This document shows positions 45,764-54,802 of a DNA stretch of 64,000 bases, piece by piece. How positions within the stretch are numbered: the stretch's first letter is position 1; each line of letters opens with the position of its first letter. The DNA lies in assembly GCA_905214725.1 (NCBI GenBank), contig CAJMNH010000003.1:157232-221231 (forward strand), written 5' to 3'. The position numbers and the translations under genes are program-made. Source of the stretch: an uncultured bacterium (GTDB lineage: Bacteria; Bacteroidota; Bacteroidia; Bacteroidales; Rikenellaceae). The notes beneath the pieces were generated by a model. That model ran no database searches. It worked only from the letters and a program-made list of their open reading frames with translations, and was not told the DNA's origin.

Positions 45764-46897
45764 TCAGCCGATTTTGTGTGCGCCGTCCGAAATGACGACG
45801 GGATAGACTTTGGGTTCGTGGCCGAATCGTTCGGCGAACTTCTTTTTCGCCGTGGCGATAAAGTTGTCGTAAAGCTCGTCCTTTACGAGGTTGATCGTGC
45901 AGCCGCCGAAGCCGCCGCCCATCATGCGTGCGCCCGTGACGCCGCATTCGTGTGCGATCTCGACCAGAAAATCCAGCTCCTCGCAGCTCACTTCGTACTC
46001 CTTCGACAGCCCCTCGTGCGTGCGGTACATCCGCTCGCCGACCGTTTCGTAATCGCCGCGCTGCAAAGCGTCGCAGACGTCGAGCACGCGCCGTTCCTCG
46101 CCGATCACGAAGCGGGCGCGCTTGTAATCCTCTTCCGAAATCTTTTCCCGGATCGCGTCGAGTTGCTCCATCGTAGCGCCGCGCAGAAACTCTTGTCCCA
46201 GCATCTTGGCTACGCGTTCGCACGACTCGCGCCGGCGGTTGTAGGGCGAACCGACCAGTTCGTGCTTGACGACCGTGTCGAGCAGCACGAGTTCGTATCC
46301 CTTCGGGTCGAAGGGAAAATATTCGAACTCCATCGAACGGCAGTCGAGGCGCATCAGGCAACCCTTCTTGCCGAAGACCGAGGCGAACTGATCCATGATG
46401 CCGCACTTTACGCCGCAGTAGTTGTGCTCGGTCGATTGTCCGATGCACGCCAGTTCGAATTTGTCGATTCCCAAACCGAAGAGATCGTTCAGAGCGAAAG
46501 CAAAGGTCGATTCCAGCGCTGCCGACGACGACATGCCCGCTCCCAGCGGTACGTCGCCCGAAAAAGCGGTGTCGAACCCGCCGATCGCGCCGCCGCGCTT
46601 CTGAATCTCGCGGCAGACGCCGAAGATATAGCGCGCCCAGCTCTCGGCGGGTTTGTCCTCTTCGCGCAGGCCGAACTCGGCATAGGAGTCCAGATCGACG
46701 GCATAGGCGCGTACACGGTCGGTGCCGCTGAGGCGGATCATCGCCGTGATGCCGCAGTCGACGGCGCCCGGAAAGACGAAGCCGCCGTTGTAGTCCGTAT
46801 GTTCGCCGATCAGATTGATGCGTCCCGCTGAGGCGTAGAGCGTTCCTTCGGTGTTGAAGTGCCGCTCGAATGCGGCCCGTACATTGGATTCAGTCAT
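45764..46897 (-). CDS. galK: Galactokinase
   Basis: 377 residues, cytoplasmic GHMP kinase. The galactokinase signature is at the N-terminus (GRINLIGEHTDYNGGFV, about 25-41), the ATP-binding motif is GDVPLGAGMSSSAALE, and the C-terminal GARMMGGGFGGCTINLV completes the fold. It phosphorylates galactose to galactose-1-phosphate. First gene of the minus-strand galactose cluster; its -7 element TATATTTG is at 46931-46938. Confidence 0.95.
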   Translation of the reverse strand: MTESNVRAAFERHFNTEGTLYASAGRINLIGEHTDYNGGFVFPGAVDCGITAMIRLSGTDRVRAYAVDLDSYAEFGLREEDKPAESWARYIFGVCREIQKRGGAIGGFDTAFSGDVPLGAGMSSSAALESTFAFALNDLFGLGIDKFELACIGQSTEHNYCGVKCGIMDQFASVFGKKGCLMRLDCRSMEFEYFPFDPKGYELVLLDTVVKHELVGSPYNRRRESCERVAKMLGQEFLRGATMEQLDAIREKISEEDYKRARFVIGEERRVLDVCDALQRGDYETVGERMYRTHEGLSKEYEVSCEELDFLVEIAHECGVTGARMMGGGFGGCTINLVKDELYDNFIATAKKKFAERFGHEPKVYPVVISDGAHKIG

Positions 46898-46930
46898 GGT
46901 CAGGATGGTATTAGTAATTTTAAGGTCTTA

Positions 46931-46938
46931 CAAATATA
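46931..46938 (-). promoter_or_regulatory. -7 promoter element for the galK cluster
   Basis: On the minus strand it reads TATATTTG, matching TAnnTTTG, 34 bases before the galK ATG. TTTTTTG about 23 bases further upstream could be the -33 element; it lies at the edge of the tandem repeats. Confidence 0.55.
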
Positions 46939-46967
46939 TAAAATTTTTATTAAACGGAGGACAAAAA

Positions 46968-47253
46968 ACCGTCAACGTTTTCGATAAGCGAGAGCGGAAG
47001 CCGCTTGCGGATTTCGCCGAGCGCAGAAAACGACGAGAAACCGTCAACGTTTTCGGTAAGCGAGAGGGGAAGCCGCCTGCGGATTTCGCCGAGCGCAGAA
47101 AGCGACGAGAAACCGTCAACGTTTTCGGTAAGCGAGAGGGGAAGCCGCCTGCGGATTTCGCCGAGCGCAGAAAACGACGAGAAATCGTCAACGTTTTCGG
47201 TAAGCGAGAGGGGAAGCCGCTTGCGGATTCTGCCGAGCGCAGAAAGCGACAAG
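46968..47253. repeat. Four tandem copies of a 72-bp repeat
   Basis: The marker GTCAACGTTTTCG recurs at 46971, 47043, 47115 and 47187, exactly 72 bases apart. Each unit also has CGAGCGCAGAAA near its end. Because 72 is a multiple of three the array is open on both strands, which creates a false repetitive protein. It lies between galK and the threonine dehydrogenase gene. A diverged single copy is at 51578-51642. Confidence 0.93.
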
Positions 47254-47255
47254 TA

Positions 47256-47287
47256 AAACGGGAACGATTTCGCGGTCGTTCCCGTTT
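47256..47287 (-). terminator. Terminator after the L-threonine dehydrogenase gene
   Basis: AAACGGGAACGA pairs perfectly with TCGTTCCCGTTT across an 8-base loop; TTTTACTT follows on the minus strand. Confidence 0.8.
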
Positions 47288-47344
47288 GCCGGTTTTCCTG
47301 TTTGCGGCCTCGCGCCGATGAGCGGGTTTGCCCCTCGTCGTGTG

Positions 47345-48304
47345 TCAGGCGTGTTGAGGATGGGGCGTTCGGCTGCGGATCACGGCGAGCATGTCGTCGG
47401 TCATCCGCGAGAGGTCCCATTCGGGATGCCAGCCCCACTCTTCGCGGGCGCAGGTGTCGTCGAGCGAGTTGGGCCAGCTGCGGGCGATCTCCTCTTTCAC
47501 GGGATCGATGTTGAAATCCATCGTGAACGAAGGGATGCGTTTGCGAATCTCGTCGGCGATGATGTCGGGCGTAAAGCTCATCGAGGCGATGTTGAAACTG
47601 TTGCGGTGACGCAGCCGCGCGGGATCGGCCTCCATCAACTCGACGCAGGCGCGCAGCACGTCGGGCATGTAGATCATGTCCATGTAAACGTCGTGGGGCA
47701 CGGCGCAGGTGTAGCGGCCGTTTTTGATCGCCTCGTAGTAGATCTCCACGGCATAGTCGGTCGTTCCGCCGCCCGGCAGCGTGACGTTGGAGATGATGCC
47801 CGGAAAACGGATCGAACGGGTGTCGACGCCGTATTTATGGTGGTAGTAGTTTCCCAGCATCTCGCCCGTCACCTTGCAGATGCCGTAGACGGTCGTGGGC
47901 TGCATGATCGTGTCCTGCGGCGTGCGGTCTTTCGGCGAAGTGGGGCCGAATGCGCCGATCGAACTGGGGGTGAAGAGCGCGCAATGGTGCTGACGCGCCA
48001 CTTCGAGCGAATTCATCAGCGCTCCGATGTTGACGTGCCATGCCATCTGGGGGTTGCGTTCGCCGACGGCCGACAGCAGGGCGACGAGGTTGAAGATCGT
48101 GTCGATCTCGTGACGCGCCACCACAGAGGCCATCGACGTGGCGTTCAGGGCGTCGAGCACTTCGAACGGGCCTTCGGCGGCCAGCGTCCTGCATTCGCGC
48201 ACGTCGGTGGCCACGACGTTGCGCGGGCCGTAGATATTGCGCAGATAGGTCGTCAGTTCCGATCCGATCTGGCCTCCGGCGCCGATAATGAGTATCTTTT
48301 TCAT
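47345..48304 (-). CDS. SDR-type L-threonine 3-dehydrogenase
   Basis: 319 residues. N-terminal NAD motif KKILIIGAGGQIGSEL, the block IDTIFNLVALLSAVGERNPQMAWHVN, and the SDR pair VYGICKVTGE fit the extended SDR threonine dehydrogenases, as do RFPGIISNVTLPGGGTTDYAVEIYYEA and the C-terminal SWPNSLDDTCAREEWGW. It oxidises L-threonine to 2-amino-3-ketobutyrate with NAD in the cytoplasm. No adjacent kbl (2-amino-3-ketobutyrate CoA ligase) gene is present. TATCTTTA on the minus strand at 48349-48356 is the likely -7 element. Confidence 0.88.
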   Translation of the reverse strand: MKKILIIGAGGQIGSELTTYLRNIYGPRNVVATDVRECRTLAAEGPFEVLDALNATSMASVVARHEIDTIFNLVALLSAVGERNPQMAWHVNIGALMNSLEVARQHHCALFTPSSIGAFGPTSPKDRTPQDTIMQPTTVYGICKVTGEMLGNYYHHKYGVDTRSIRFPGIISNVTLPGGGTTDYAVEIYYEAIKNGRYTCAVPHDVYMDMIYMPDVLRACVELMEADPARLRHRNSFNIASMSFTPDIIADEIRKRIPSFTMDFNIDPVKEEIARSWPNSLDDTCAREEWGWHPEWDLSRMTDDMLAVIRSRTPHPQHA

Positions 48305-48408
48305 TGTATTGGGTTAGTAAATGCTCGGTTCTGATTTGCAAATCTAATTAAAGATACAAATAAATTGTGAAAAGCCGCTATTTTTTTTGCCAATTCGAAT
48401 TTGTTGCT

Positions 48409-48416
48409 TATTTTTG
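48409..48416 (+). promoter_or_regulatory. Promoter of tRNA-Thr
   Basis: -7 element TATTTTTG with a -33 TTTG (48386-48389) 19 bases upstream: the best full match to the Bacteroidota promoter consensus in the window. The tRNA starts 20 bases later. Confidence 0.75.
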
Positions 48417-48436
48417 CAACGCTTTTTAAGGGAATT

Positions 48437-48508
<72 letters not shown>

Positions 48509-48537
48509 CGAAAATGTGAATAACTGTCGAAGACAGA

Positions 48538-48577
48538 AAAGCCGCTTGAGATTGCTCGATAGCGGCTTTTTTATTTG
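48538..48577 (+). terminator. Terminator after tRNA-Thr
   Basis: AAAGCCGCT pairs with AGCGGCTTT, followed by T-rich sequence. From here to 48800 I see no gene. Confidence 0.75.
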
Positions 48578-48800
48578 ACTTTTGTATTGCGAAGCGTTAT
48601 TCACAGCTTCGAAAACGCCCCGGTGGGAGCGGAAAATCGAGCGCAGCGAAGGTAAACCTCATTGTCCTGCGCCGCCCGATCGTCCGCCTGCCCTTCCCCT
48701 GATCTTTTTTGTTTGGCCCGATGCGCGGCGGTTACATTCTCCCGTAGGTTGTGTTTTGTCGGCGGAGGGCTGCCCGCATACCGTGTTGTCAGGCGTCGCC

Positions 48801-50360
48801 TCACCCTCCCCCTCTCTTCGAGTGCTGTGCGCCCTCGCCGGCGCTTCGGGGAGCGTATCTGGCGGACAGAATCTTCGCAAGAGGCGTTTTGTCGATCTTC
48901 GACTCGATCCATGCGGTGAAGTCGAAGTAACGCAGCAGTTGCGATTCGAATACGTCGTTGCGGATATCTTCCAGTTCGGATTTCAGCTTTTCCTGCATCT
49001 TCCGCCGCTTGTCACTGCTCGCCAACTGCCATTTGTCATTGCTCAGAAAGTCGAGCAGCAGCAATTCGATGCGGTACATCTTGCGAACTTTCAGGACCTG
49101 TCGTTTCATCAGACGGATCTTCGTATGGAGGTATTCGGTCTCGTGGAGTTCGTAGAAGATGATCAGACTCACCAGTCGGATGATGCGGTAAGTGGAGAAG
49201 GTGAAGATCTTTTTATCGTCGATGATCTCGTAGTTGAGCGCCTTGCGGGCCTGCTTCCAGTTGCCGAGTCCGATGTAGGTCAGGGTCGTGTAGAGCGATA
49301 TCTCCGCGCGTCGGAAAAGATCCATCTGTTCTTTTTTCATCAGGATCGAGTTCTGGTGGAGATCGAGATGCTGTTTGGCTGCGGCGAAGTCGCCGGTGTC
49401 GAGCAGGATGAAGAGTTCGTAGAGAAACACGAGCGTCGCCACATGGATTTTGAACCGCGCGGAGTCGTTTTCGATTTTTCGCAGCCGCTCGATGAAATAG
49501 GGCATCTTGTCGTAATTGCGCGTACTTCGCAGGTTGTCGAGAATGCCTTGCAGGACGGAGACGTAGTAGAAGGGCGGATTCGTCCAGAACTGCGGGTTGT
49601 TTTCGAAGAGGTTGTTCAGTTCCCGAAAGGAGCGGAATGCCGATCGGCTGTCGCCGATGCTCATCAGGTAGCGGGACTGGAACATCTGATGCAGTTTGCA
49701 GGCTTCGAGACTGTTCTTGCTCGATGTGCTGAGACTCATTTCGGCCAGCACCAGATCGTTCATGTACTCCTTTTCTTCGCGGGAGCGGGCGTTGCCCTTG
49801 TAGATGATCCGGTGCATCAGCAACTCGTAGAGCGACGAGTGTTCGTAGATAATGCGGTTCTTTTTGAGCGTTTCGTTGATCAGCGCATGTTTTTTCACCA
49901 GTTCGGCCTCCGAAATGTCGGGCATGTTGAGGAACAGCAGATATTCGAGTTCCATGCGTGAAGCGTACATCAGCACGATCTGGTTTTCATACCGCTCGGC
50001 CTCCTGTTTGACCTTTTCCAACGCTTCCAACGCTTCGTCGTACATTCCCTTTTCAAATAGAATCCGTGCCCGCAGGATCTTGTTGAATAGCCGGTAGTCG
50101 CTGTCCTGATCCTTACGCAGCGCCAGCAGAACGTCGAGCAGCGTTTCGTAGAGATAGGTTACGGCGACATTGAAACTCGTTGTTCCGAACCGTTTCTCGT
50201 ACCCCAGCTTCAACTCCTGCGAGGAGACGATTCCTTCCTTGCAGATCATGTCGAACAGGACGACGTAATCGGCCGTCTTGCGTCCTGAGCGAAAGATCCG
50301 TTTTTCACTTTTGGACATCGAGTGAACGAGAAATATCAGAGAATTCGCTTTTGTCGTCAT
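48801..50360 (-). CDS. Unrecognised alpha-helical (TPR-like) cytoplasmic protein
   Basis: 519 residues, no signal peptide or membrane helix. It is helical throughout, rich in Leu, Lys and Glu, with aromatic pairs spaced as in tetratricopeptide-type repeats (for example MYDEALEALEKVKQEAERYE, DSRSAFRSFRELNNLFENNP and NWKQARKALNYEI). N-terminal MSKSEKRIFRSGRKTADYVVLFD looks basic and could bind nucleic acid or protein. I do not recognise a family with known function. It is divergent from the ribokinase-family gene across a 309-base AT-rich region. Confidence 0.8.
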   Translation of the reverse strand: MTTKANSLIFLVHSMSKSEKRIFRSGRKTADYVVLFDMICKEGIVSSQELKLGYEKRFGTTSFNVAVTYLYETLLDVLLALRKDQDSDYRLFNKILRARILFEKGMYDEALEALEKVKQEAERYENQIVLMYASRMELEYLLFLNMPDISEAELVKKHALINETLKKNRIIYEHSSLYELLMHRIIYKGNARSREEKEYMNDLVLAEMSLSTSSKNSLEACKLHQMFQSRYLMSIGDSRSAFRSFRELNNLFENNPQFWTNPPFYYVSVLQGILDNLRSTRNYDKMPYFIERLRKIENDSARFKIHVATLVFLYELFILLDTGDFAAAKQHLDLHQNSILMKKEQMDLFRRAEISLYTTLTYIGLGNWKQARKALNYEIIDDKKIFTFSTYRIIRLVSLIIFYELHETEYLHTKIRLMKRQVLKVRKMYRIELLLLDFLSNDKWQLASSDKRRKMQEKLKSELEDIRNDVFESQLLRYFDFTAWIESKIDKTPLAKILSARYAPRSAGEGAQHSKRGGG

Positions 50361-50669
50361 TGCGGATGCGGTTGAGTTTTCAATTAAAAGGGGATTCCTT
50401 ATTAAGTCATATCCTTGTACTTATGTCGTCGGATTTCGCCGACGGCGAGCGGAAATCGTCGGTTCGGCTCGTAGCGGCTACAATCGATTTATAGGTTATA
50501 TAATTATCTTAATTGCATCCAAAAGTACGAATTTAATTATTGATAATCAAATTTTTGTGATTATAAATATGAATTTGGAAATATTTTTTCAGACTATTTT
50601 TTATTAAAACGGCTGCTGGAAAGGGGCTATCTTTATACTACCAAGAAACCAAAAAACACTACCGACCGA
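50361..50669. promoter_or_regulatory. Divergent promoter region, 309 bases
   Basis: AT-rich in its right half. TATCTTTA at 50628-50635 is a near-consensus -7 element for the kinase gene at 50670. No other feature is clear. Confidence 0.5.
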
Positions 50670-51578
50670 ATGAATAAGATTGTCGTTATAGGAGGTTCCA
50701 ATATCGATATGATCATTCACTGCGACCGCCTTCCCGTTCAGGGGCAGATCGTTGCAGGCCGACAGTTCGCGATGAAGTCCGGTGGAAAAGGGGCGAATCA
50801 GTCGATCGCCATCGCCCGCATGGGCGGCCGCGTCTGGTTCATCACCAAGATCGGAAACGACCTGTTTGGGAAACAGTCGCTGGAACTCTACGAATCCGAG
50901 GGCATCTCTCTGGATTACGTCTTTTCCGATCTCAACCTGCCTTCCAGCATCGGACTGATCATGGCCGATTCGTTGGGCGAGAAGTACATCTCCATCGCAC
51001 AGGGTGCGATTCGGAATCTCTCCGTCGAAGACATCGACCGGGCGCGTCCGGCCATCGAGCAGGCGGATTTTCTGCTCATGGAGTTGGAGATTCCGCTCGA
51101 AACGGCGGAGTATGTCATGGAGATCGCTGCGAAGAACAACGTGACGGTGATCCTCAACCCCTCGCCCGTGCAGATGATCTCGGCCGATCTGCTCCGTCGG
51201 GTACAGATCATCATTCCGAACAAGACCGAGGCGAGTCTGCTCACGGGCATTTTGGTCAACGACTGGCCGTCGGCGCGGAAGGCGGCCGACAGCATCTATG
51301 AGAAGGGGATCGAGACGGTGATCGTCACGCTCGGGTCGAAAGGAGCGCTCGTTCGGGACAGAGGCGTCTATTACGAGATTCCCGCCGTGAAGGTGGAGAC
51401 GGTGGATACGACAGCGGCGGGCGATACCTTTTGCGGCGTTTTCTGCGTGGGACTCTCTGAGGGAATGGATGTCGTCGAGGCTGCCCGAATGGCCAATCGT
51501 GCAGCGGCCATCAGCGTCTCGCGACCGGGTTCGCAGGAGGCGATTCCTTATCGGGCGGAGCTGGACAGCCTGAAATAA
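50670..51578 (+). CDS. rbsK: Ribokinase (PfkB-family sugar kinase)
   Basis: 302 residues. PfkB hallmarks: N-terminal VIGGSNIDMIIHCDRLPVQGQIV, the signature SGGKGANQSIAIARMGG, and the C-terminal ATP/anion-hole motif ETVDTTAAGDTFCGVF containing the catalytic Asp. The pattern fits ribokinase best, but other pentose or nucleoside kinases share it. It lies 165 bases before the second susC on the same strand, so it may belong to that locus; if so it suggests that a ribose- or nucleoside-like sugar is handled. A diverged copy of the 72-bp repeat begins at its stop codon. Confidence 0.88.
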   Translation: MNKIVVIGGSNIDMIIHCDRLPVQGQIVAGRQFAMKSGGKGANQSIAIARMGGRVWFITKIGNDLFGKQSLELYESEGISLDYVFSDLNLPSSIGLIMADSLGEKYISIAQGAIRNLSVEDIDRARPAIEQADFLLMELEIPLETAEYVMEIAAKNNVTVILNPSPVQMISADLLRRVQIIIPNKTEASLLTGILVNDWPSARKAADSIYEKGIETVIVTLGSKGALVRDRGVYYEIPAVKVETVDTTAAGDTFCGVFCVGLSEGMDVVEAARMANRAAAISVSRPGSQEAIPYRAELDSLK

Positions 51579-51642
51579 ACGTTTCCGATCAGCGAGGGCA
51601 GAGACCGCTTGCGGGCTATGCCGAGGGTAGGAAACGACGGTG
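51578..51642. repeat. Diverged single copy of the 72-bp repeat
   Basis: It shares AACGTTT.CGAT.AGCGAGGG, ACCGCTTGCGG, GCCGAG and GAAACGACG in order and spacing with the array at 46968-47253. It starts at the kinase stop codon. Confidence 0.65.
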
Positions 51643-51743
51643 AAAACAAACGTTGAGAAAGAATTTGCCGCGACTCCGTGTGCGGTGCACCTAATAATTA
51701 ATAATAAAACCTACTGACTCATGCCTAACTTAACTTTTTGTTT

Positions 51744-54700
51744 ATGAAAAAAATCTCTTTACTATTGATGTGTCTGGCATGTACCCTCGCTGTCTTCGCA
51801 CAGCAGCGGATCACAGGAACGGTGTATGACACCGACGCCAACCCGATCGTGGGCGCCAATGTGATCCTGAAGGGCACAACCAACGGTACGACTACGGACG
51901 GCAGAGGAGCATTCTCCATTGCCGTCACCCCGCAGAGCGTATTGCAGATTTCGTATCTGGGATACGAGACCCGTGAAATCACGGTCGGCAACCGGACTTC
52001 GCTGGATGTGAAACTCGAAAGCAGTTCGCTGGCGATGGACGAGGTCGTCGTCGTGGGCTACGGAACGATCAAGAAGGCCGATCTGAGCGGATCGGTGGCG
52101 AACGTCGCCGGCGACAAACTCTCCCGAATCAAGGCTACCAGCGTCTCGCAGGCGTTGCAAGGCTCCATGCCGGGCGTTCAGGTCACCCGTACCGGTTCGA
52201 TGCCCGGTGCGAGCGCGACGATCCGCGTGCGCGGTATTACGACCATCGGCGACTCCGATCCGCTGGTCATCATCGACGGCGTTCCGGGCACCCTCTCGAT
52301 GGATGTCGACGACGTGGAGAGCATTACGGTGCTCAAAGATGCGGCTTCGGCTTCGATCTACGGTGCGCGGGCGGCGGCCGGCGTCGTGCTGGTGACGACC
52401 AAACGGGCGAAGGAGGGCCAGCTGAATATCGAATATTCGGGCAACTTCGGCGTCGTGAAACCCACCGAGTTCCCGGGAACGGTCGATTACAAGCGTTACA
52501 TGGAGATCACGAACGAGACGACGTGGAACGACGGCGGCAATGTGGTCACGGGGCAGTATCCCGTCTACACCAAAGAGTTCATCGACAACTACATGGACTA
52601 CCACCGCAGCGATCCCGATCTCTATCCCCTCGCCGACTGGAAAAGCTACCTGATCAATAACTCCGCGCCGACGATGAAGCACAACGTCACGATGTCGTAC
52701 GGCAACAAGGCGATCAAGTCGATGGCCACGCTGGGTTACACCTCGGCCGACGCCCTCTACGACCATCGCAGCCATACGCAGATCACGGCGCGTATAAACA
52801 ACGACCTGAAAGTGAACAAATGGCTCTCGGCCAACGTCGACGCTTCCTATCGGCGCGGCATCCAGCACAATACGGTCGTCAACCCCCTGACGGCGGCCTA
52901 TCTCTATGCGCCGCTGTGGAGTCCGGTCTATTCCGACGGCCGCATCAGCGGCGGCCGTGACGGCACGAATACTTATGCGCGCGTGCACTACGGCGGTTTC
53001 AACAATACGTGGAACGACTATCTGACCGGTAAATTCTCGTTGAACATCACGCCCGTCAAGAACCTGACGATTACCGGCGTCTACGCTCCGACGATCCAGA
53101 TCGGGAAGGGCAAGAAGTTCGTCAAACAGATTCCTTATTACGACGCCGAGGACCCGACGCTGCAGCTGGGTTACATCAGCGGCAACGTCTCGACTTCGCT
53201 CGAGGAGAGCCGGAGCGAGAACCGCACGACGACCAAACAGTTGCTGATCAACTATTCGTTCGACGTCAACAAGCACAGCGTCGCGCTGATGGCCGGCTAC
53301 GAGGACTATTACAGTTTCAGCGAATCGCTCGGAGCCTCTACCGATCAGATGGAACTCTCCGAATATCCCTATCTGGATCGGGGCAACAAGAACTTCTGGA
53401 GCGCATCGGGCAGCGCCAGCGAATACGGCTACCGCTCCTATTTCGGGCGCGTAAACTATGCCTATGCGGACAAGTACCTCTTTCAGGCCAACATTCGTCT
53501 CGACCAGTCGTCGCGTTTTCACAAGGATCACCGTCTGGGCGTCTTCCCGTCGTTCTCGGCTGGCTGGGTCGTCTCCGAGGAGTCGTTTTTGAAGGATCTC
53601 GACCAGACGGTTCTTTCGTTCCTCAAAGTGCGCGGCTCGTGGGGTTCGCTGGGTAACGAGCGCATCGGCAACTACGCCTACCAGTCGATCATGACCTTCA
53701 ACAACGCGCTCTTCACCGATTCGGAAAAGGGTACGACCTCCAAGACCACCGCGTCGCAGAAGGGCTATAACATCAAGGACATCACGTGGGAGACCACCGA
53801 AACATGGAACGTCGGTCTCGATGTGGAACTCTTCCGCAACCGTCTGTCGCTGAGCGCCGACTACTACCAGAAGACCACGCGCGACATGCTGCTCGCTCTG
53901 CAAATCCCCATCTTCATGGGCTACGGCAACCCGTCGCAGAACGCCGGTCGGATGCACACCAAGGGGTGGGATTTGCAGATCGGCTGGCGCGACCGCAAGG
54001 GCGACTTCGGCTACTCGGTCAACTTCAACATCTCGGATTCCAAGTCGGTGATGGGCACGCTGTCGGGAACGGTCTTCGACGGCGTGCAGATCATCCGCGA
54101 GGGGAGCGAGTATAACGAATGGTACGGCTATATGACCGACGGCTTGTTCCTGACCCCCGAGGACCGCGACAACTCGCCGCGCATCAGCGAATCGGTGCGT
54201 GTCGGCGACGTGAAGTATCTCGACATCAGCGGCCCGGACGGCGTACCCGACGGAAAAATCTCGCCCGAGTACGACCGCGTACTGCTGGGCGGATCGCTTC
54301 CGCGCTACATCTTCGGCGGTACGATCAATCTGGATTACAAGGGGTTCGATCTCGGAATCACCTTTCAAGGCGTAGGTAAGCAGCTGGCGCGCATCACCTC
54401 CGACATGGCGTGGCGCAGTTCGGCTTGGCACACTTTCCCCGATTTCATCGACGGCAACTATTTCAGCCACTACAACACCGACGAACAGAATGCCAAGGCC
54501 CGTTTTCCGCGCGTTTCGCAGGAGGGGTACGACGGCAACAATTACGACATGTCCGACTTCTGGCTCTTCAACGGCGCCTATTTCCGTATGAAGAACATCG
54601 TACTGGGCTACACGCTGCCTTCGGCGGCGACCAAATGGCTGCATGTGGCGAAGGTGCGGGTCTACGTCTCGGCGACTGATCCCTTCTCGATCGACAATTA

Positions 54701-54788
54701 TCCGAAGGGCTGGGACCCCGAAGCGGGTACGGCCGGCACGGCGTATATCACCAAATCGTATAACATCGGTCTGTCCGTTAAATTCTAA
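51744..54788 (+). CDS. SusC/RagA-family TonB-linked outer membrane transporter
   Basis: 1014 residues from MKKISLLL (an ATG two codons upstream is equally in frame). Signal peptide ends AVFAQ (about 20). Carboxypeptidase-regulatory-like domain (about 25-95, ITGTVYDTDANPIVGANVILKG), plug (about 105-230, LSRIKATSVSQALQGSMPGVQVTRTGSMPGASATIRVRGI and VIIDGVPGTL), then the barrel ending in Phe. It pairs with the SusD gene 14 bases downstream. Substrate unknown; the locus has no recognisable polysaccharide-cleaving enzyme. Confidence 0.96.
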   Translation: MKKISLLLMCLACTLAVFAQQRITGTVYDTDANPIVGANVILKGTTNGTTTDGRGAFSIAVTPQSVLQISYLGYETREITVGNRTSLDVKLESSSLAMDEVVVVGYGTIKKADLSGSVANVAGDKLSRIKATSVSQALQGSMPGVQVTRTGSMPGASATIRVRGITTIGDSDPLVIIDGVPGTLSMDVDDVESITVLKDAASASIYGARAAAGVVLVTTKRAKEGQLNIEYSGNFGVVKPTEFPGTVDYKRYMEITNETTWNDGGNVVTGQYPVYTKEFIDNYMDYHRSDPDLYPLADWKSYLINNSAPTMKHNVTMSYGNKAIKSMATLGYTSADALYDHRSHTQITARINNDLKVNKWLSANVDASYRRGIQHNTVVNPLTAAYLYAPLWSPVYSDGRISGGRDGTNTYARVHYGGFNNTWNDYLTGKFSLNITPVKNLTITGVYAPTIQIGKGKKFVKQIPYYDAEDPTLQLGYISGNVSTSLEESRSENRTTTKQLLINYSFDVNKHSVALMAGYEDYYSFSESLGASTDQMELSEYPYLDRGNKNFWSASGSASEYGYRSYFGRVNYAYADKYLFQANIRLDQSSRFHKDHRLGVFPSFSAGWVVSEESFLKDLDQTVLSFLKVRGSWGSLGNERIGNYAYQSIMTFNNALFTDSEKGTTSKTTASQKGYNIKDITWETTETWNVGLDVELFRNRLSLSADYYQKTTRDMLLALQIPIFMGYGNPSQNAGRMHTKGWDLQIGWRDRKGDFGYSVNFNISDSKSVMGTLSGTVFDGVQIIREGSEYNEWYGYMTDGLFLTPEDRDNSPRISESVRVGDVKYLDISGPDGVPDGKISPEYDRVLLGGSLPRYIFGGTINLDYKGFDLGITFQGVGKQLARITSDMAWRSSAWHTFPDFIDGNYFSHYNTDEQNAKARFPRVSQEGYDGNNYDMSDFWLFNGAYFRMKNIVLGYTLPSAATKWLHVAKVRVYVSATDPFSIDNYPKGWDPEAGTAGTAYITKSYNIGLSVKF

Positions 54789-54802
54789 AAAACCGAATAA
54801 CC

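Noticed and set aside
46968..47253. CRISPR array
   Set aside because: The units are contiguous 72-bp tandem copies without unique spacers, and no cas genes are nearby.
46851..47321. Repetitive basic protein over the 72-bp tandem array
   Set aside because: The period is a multiple of three, so open frames arise on both strands from the DNA repeat alone.
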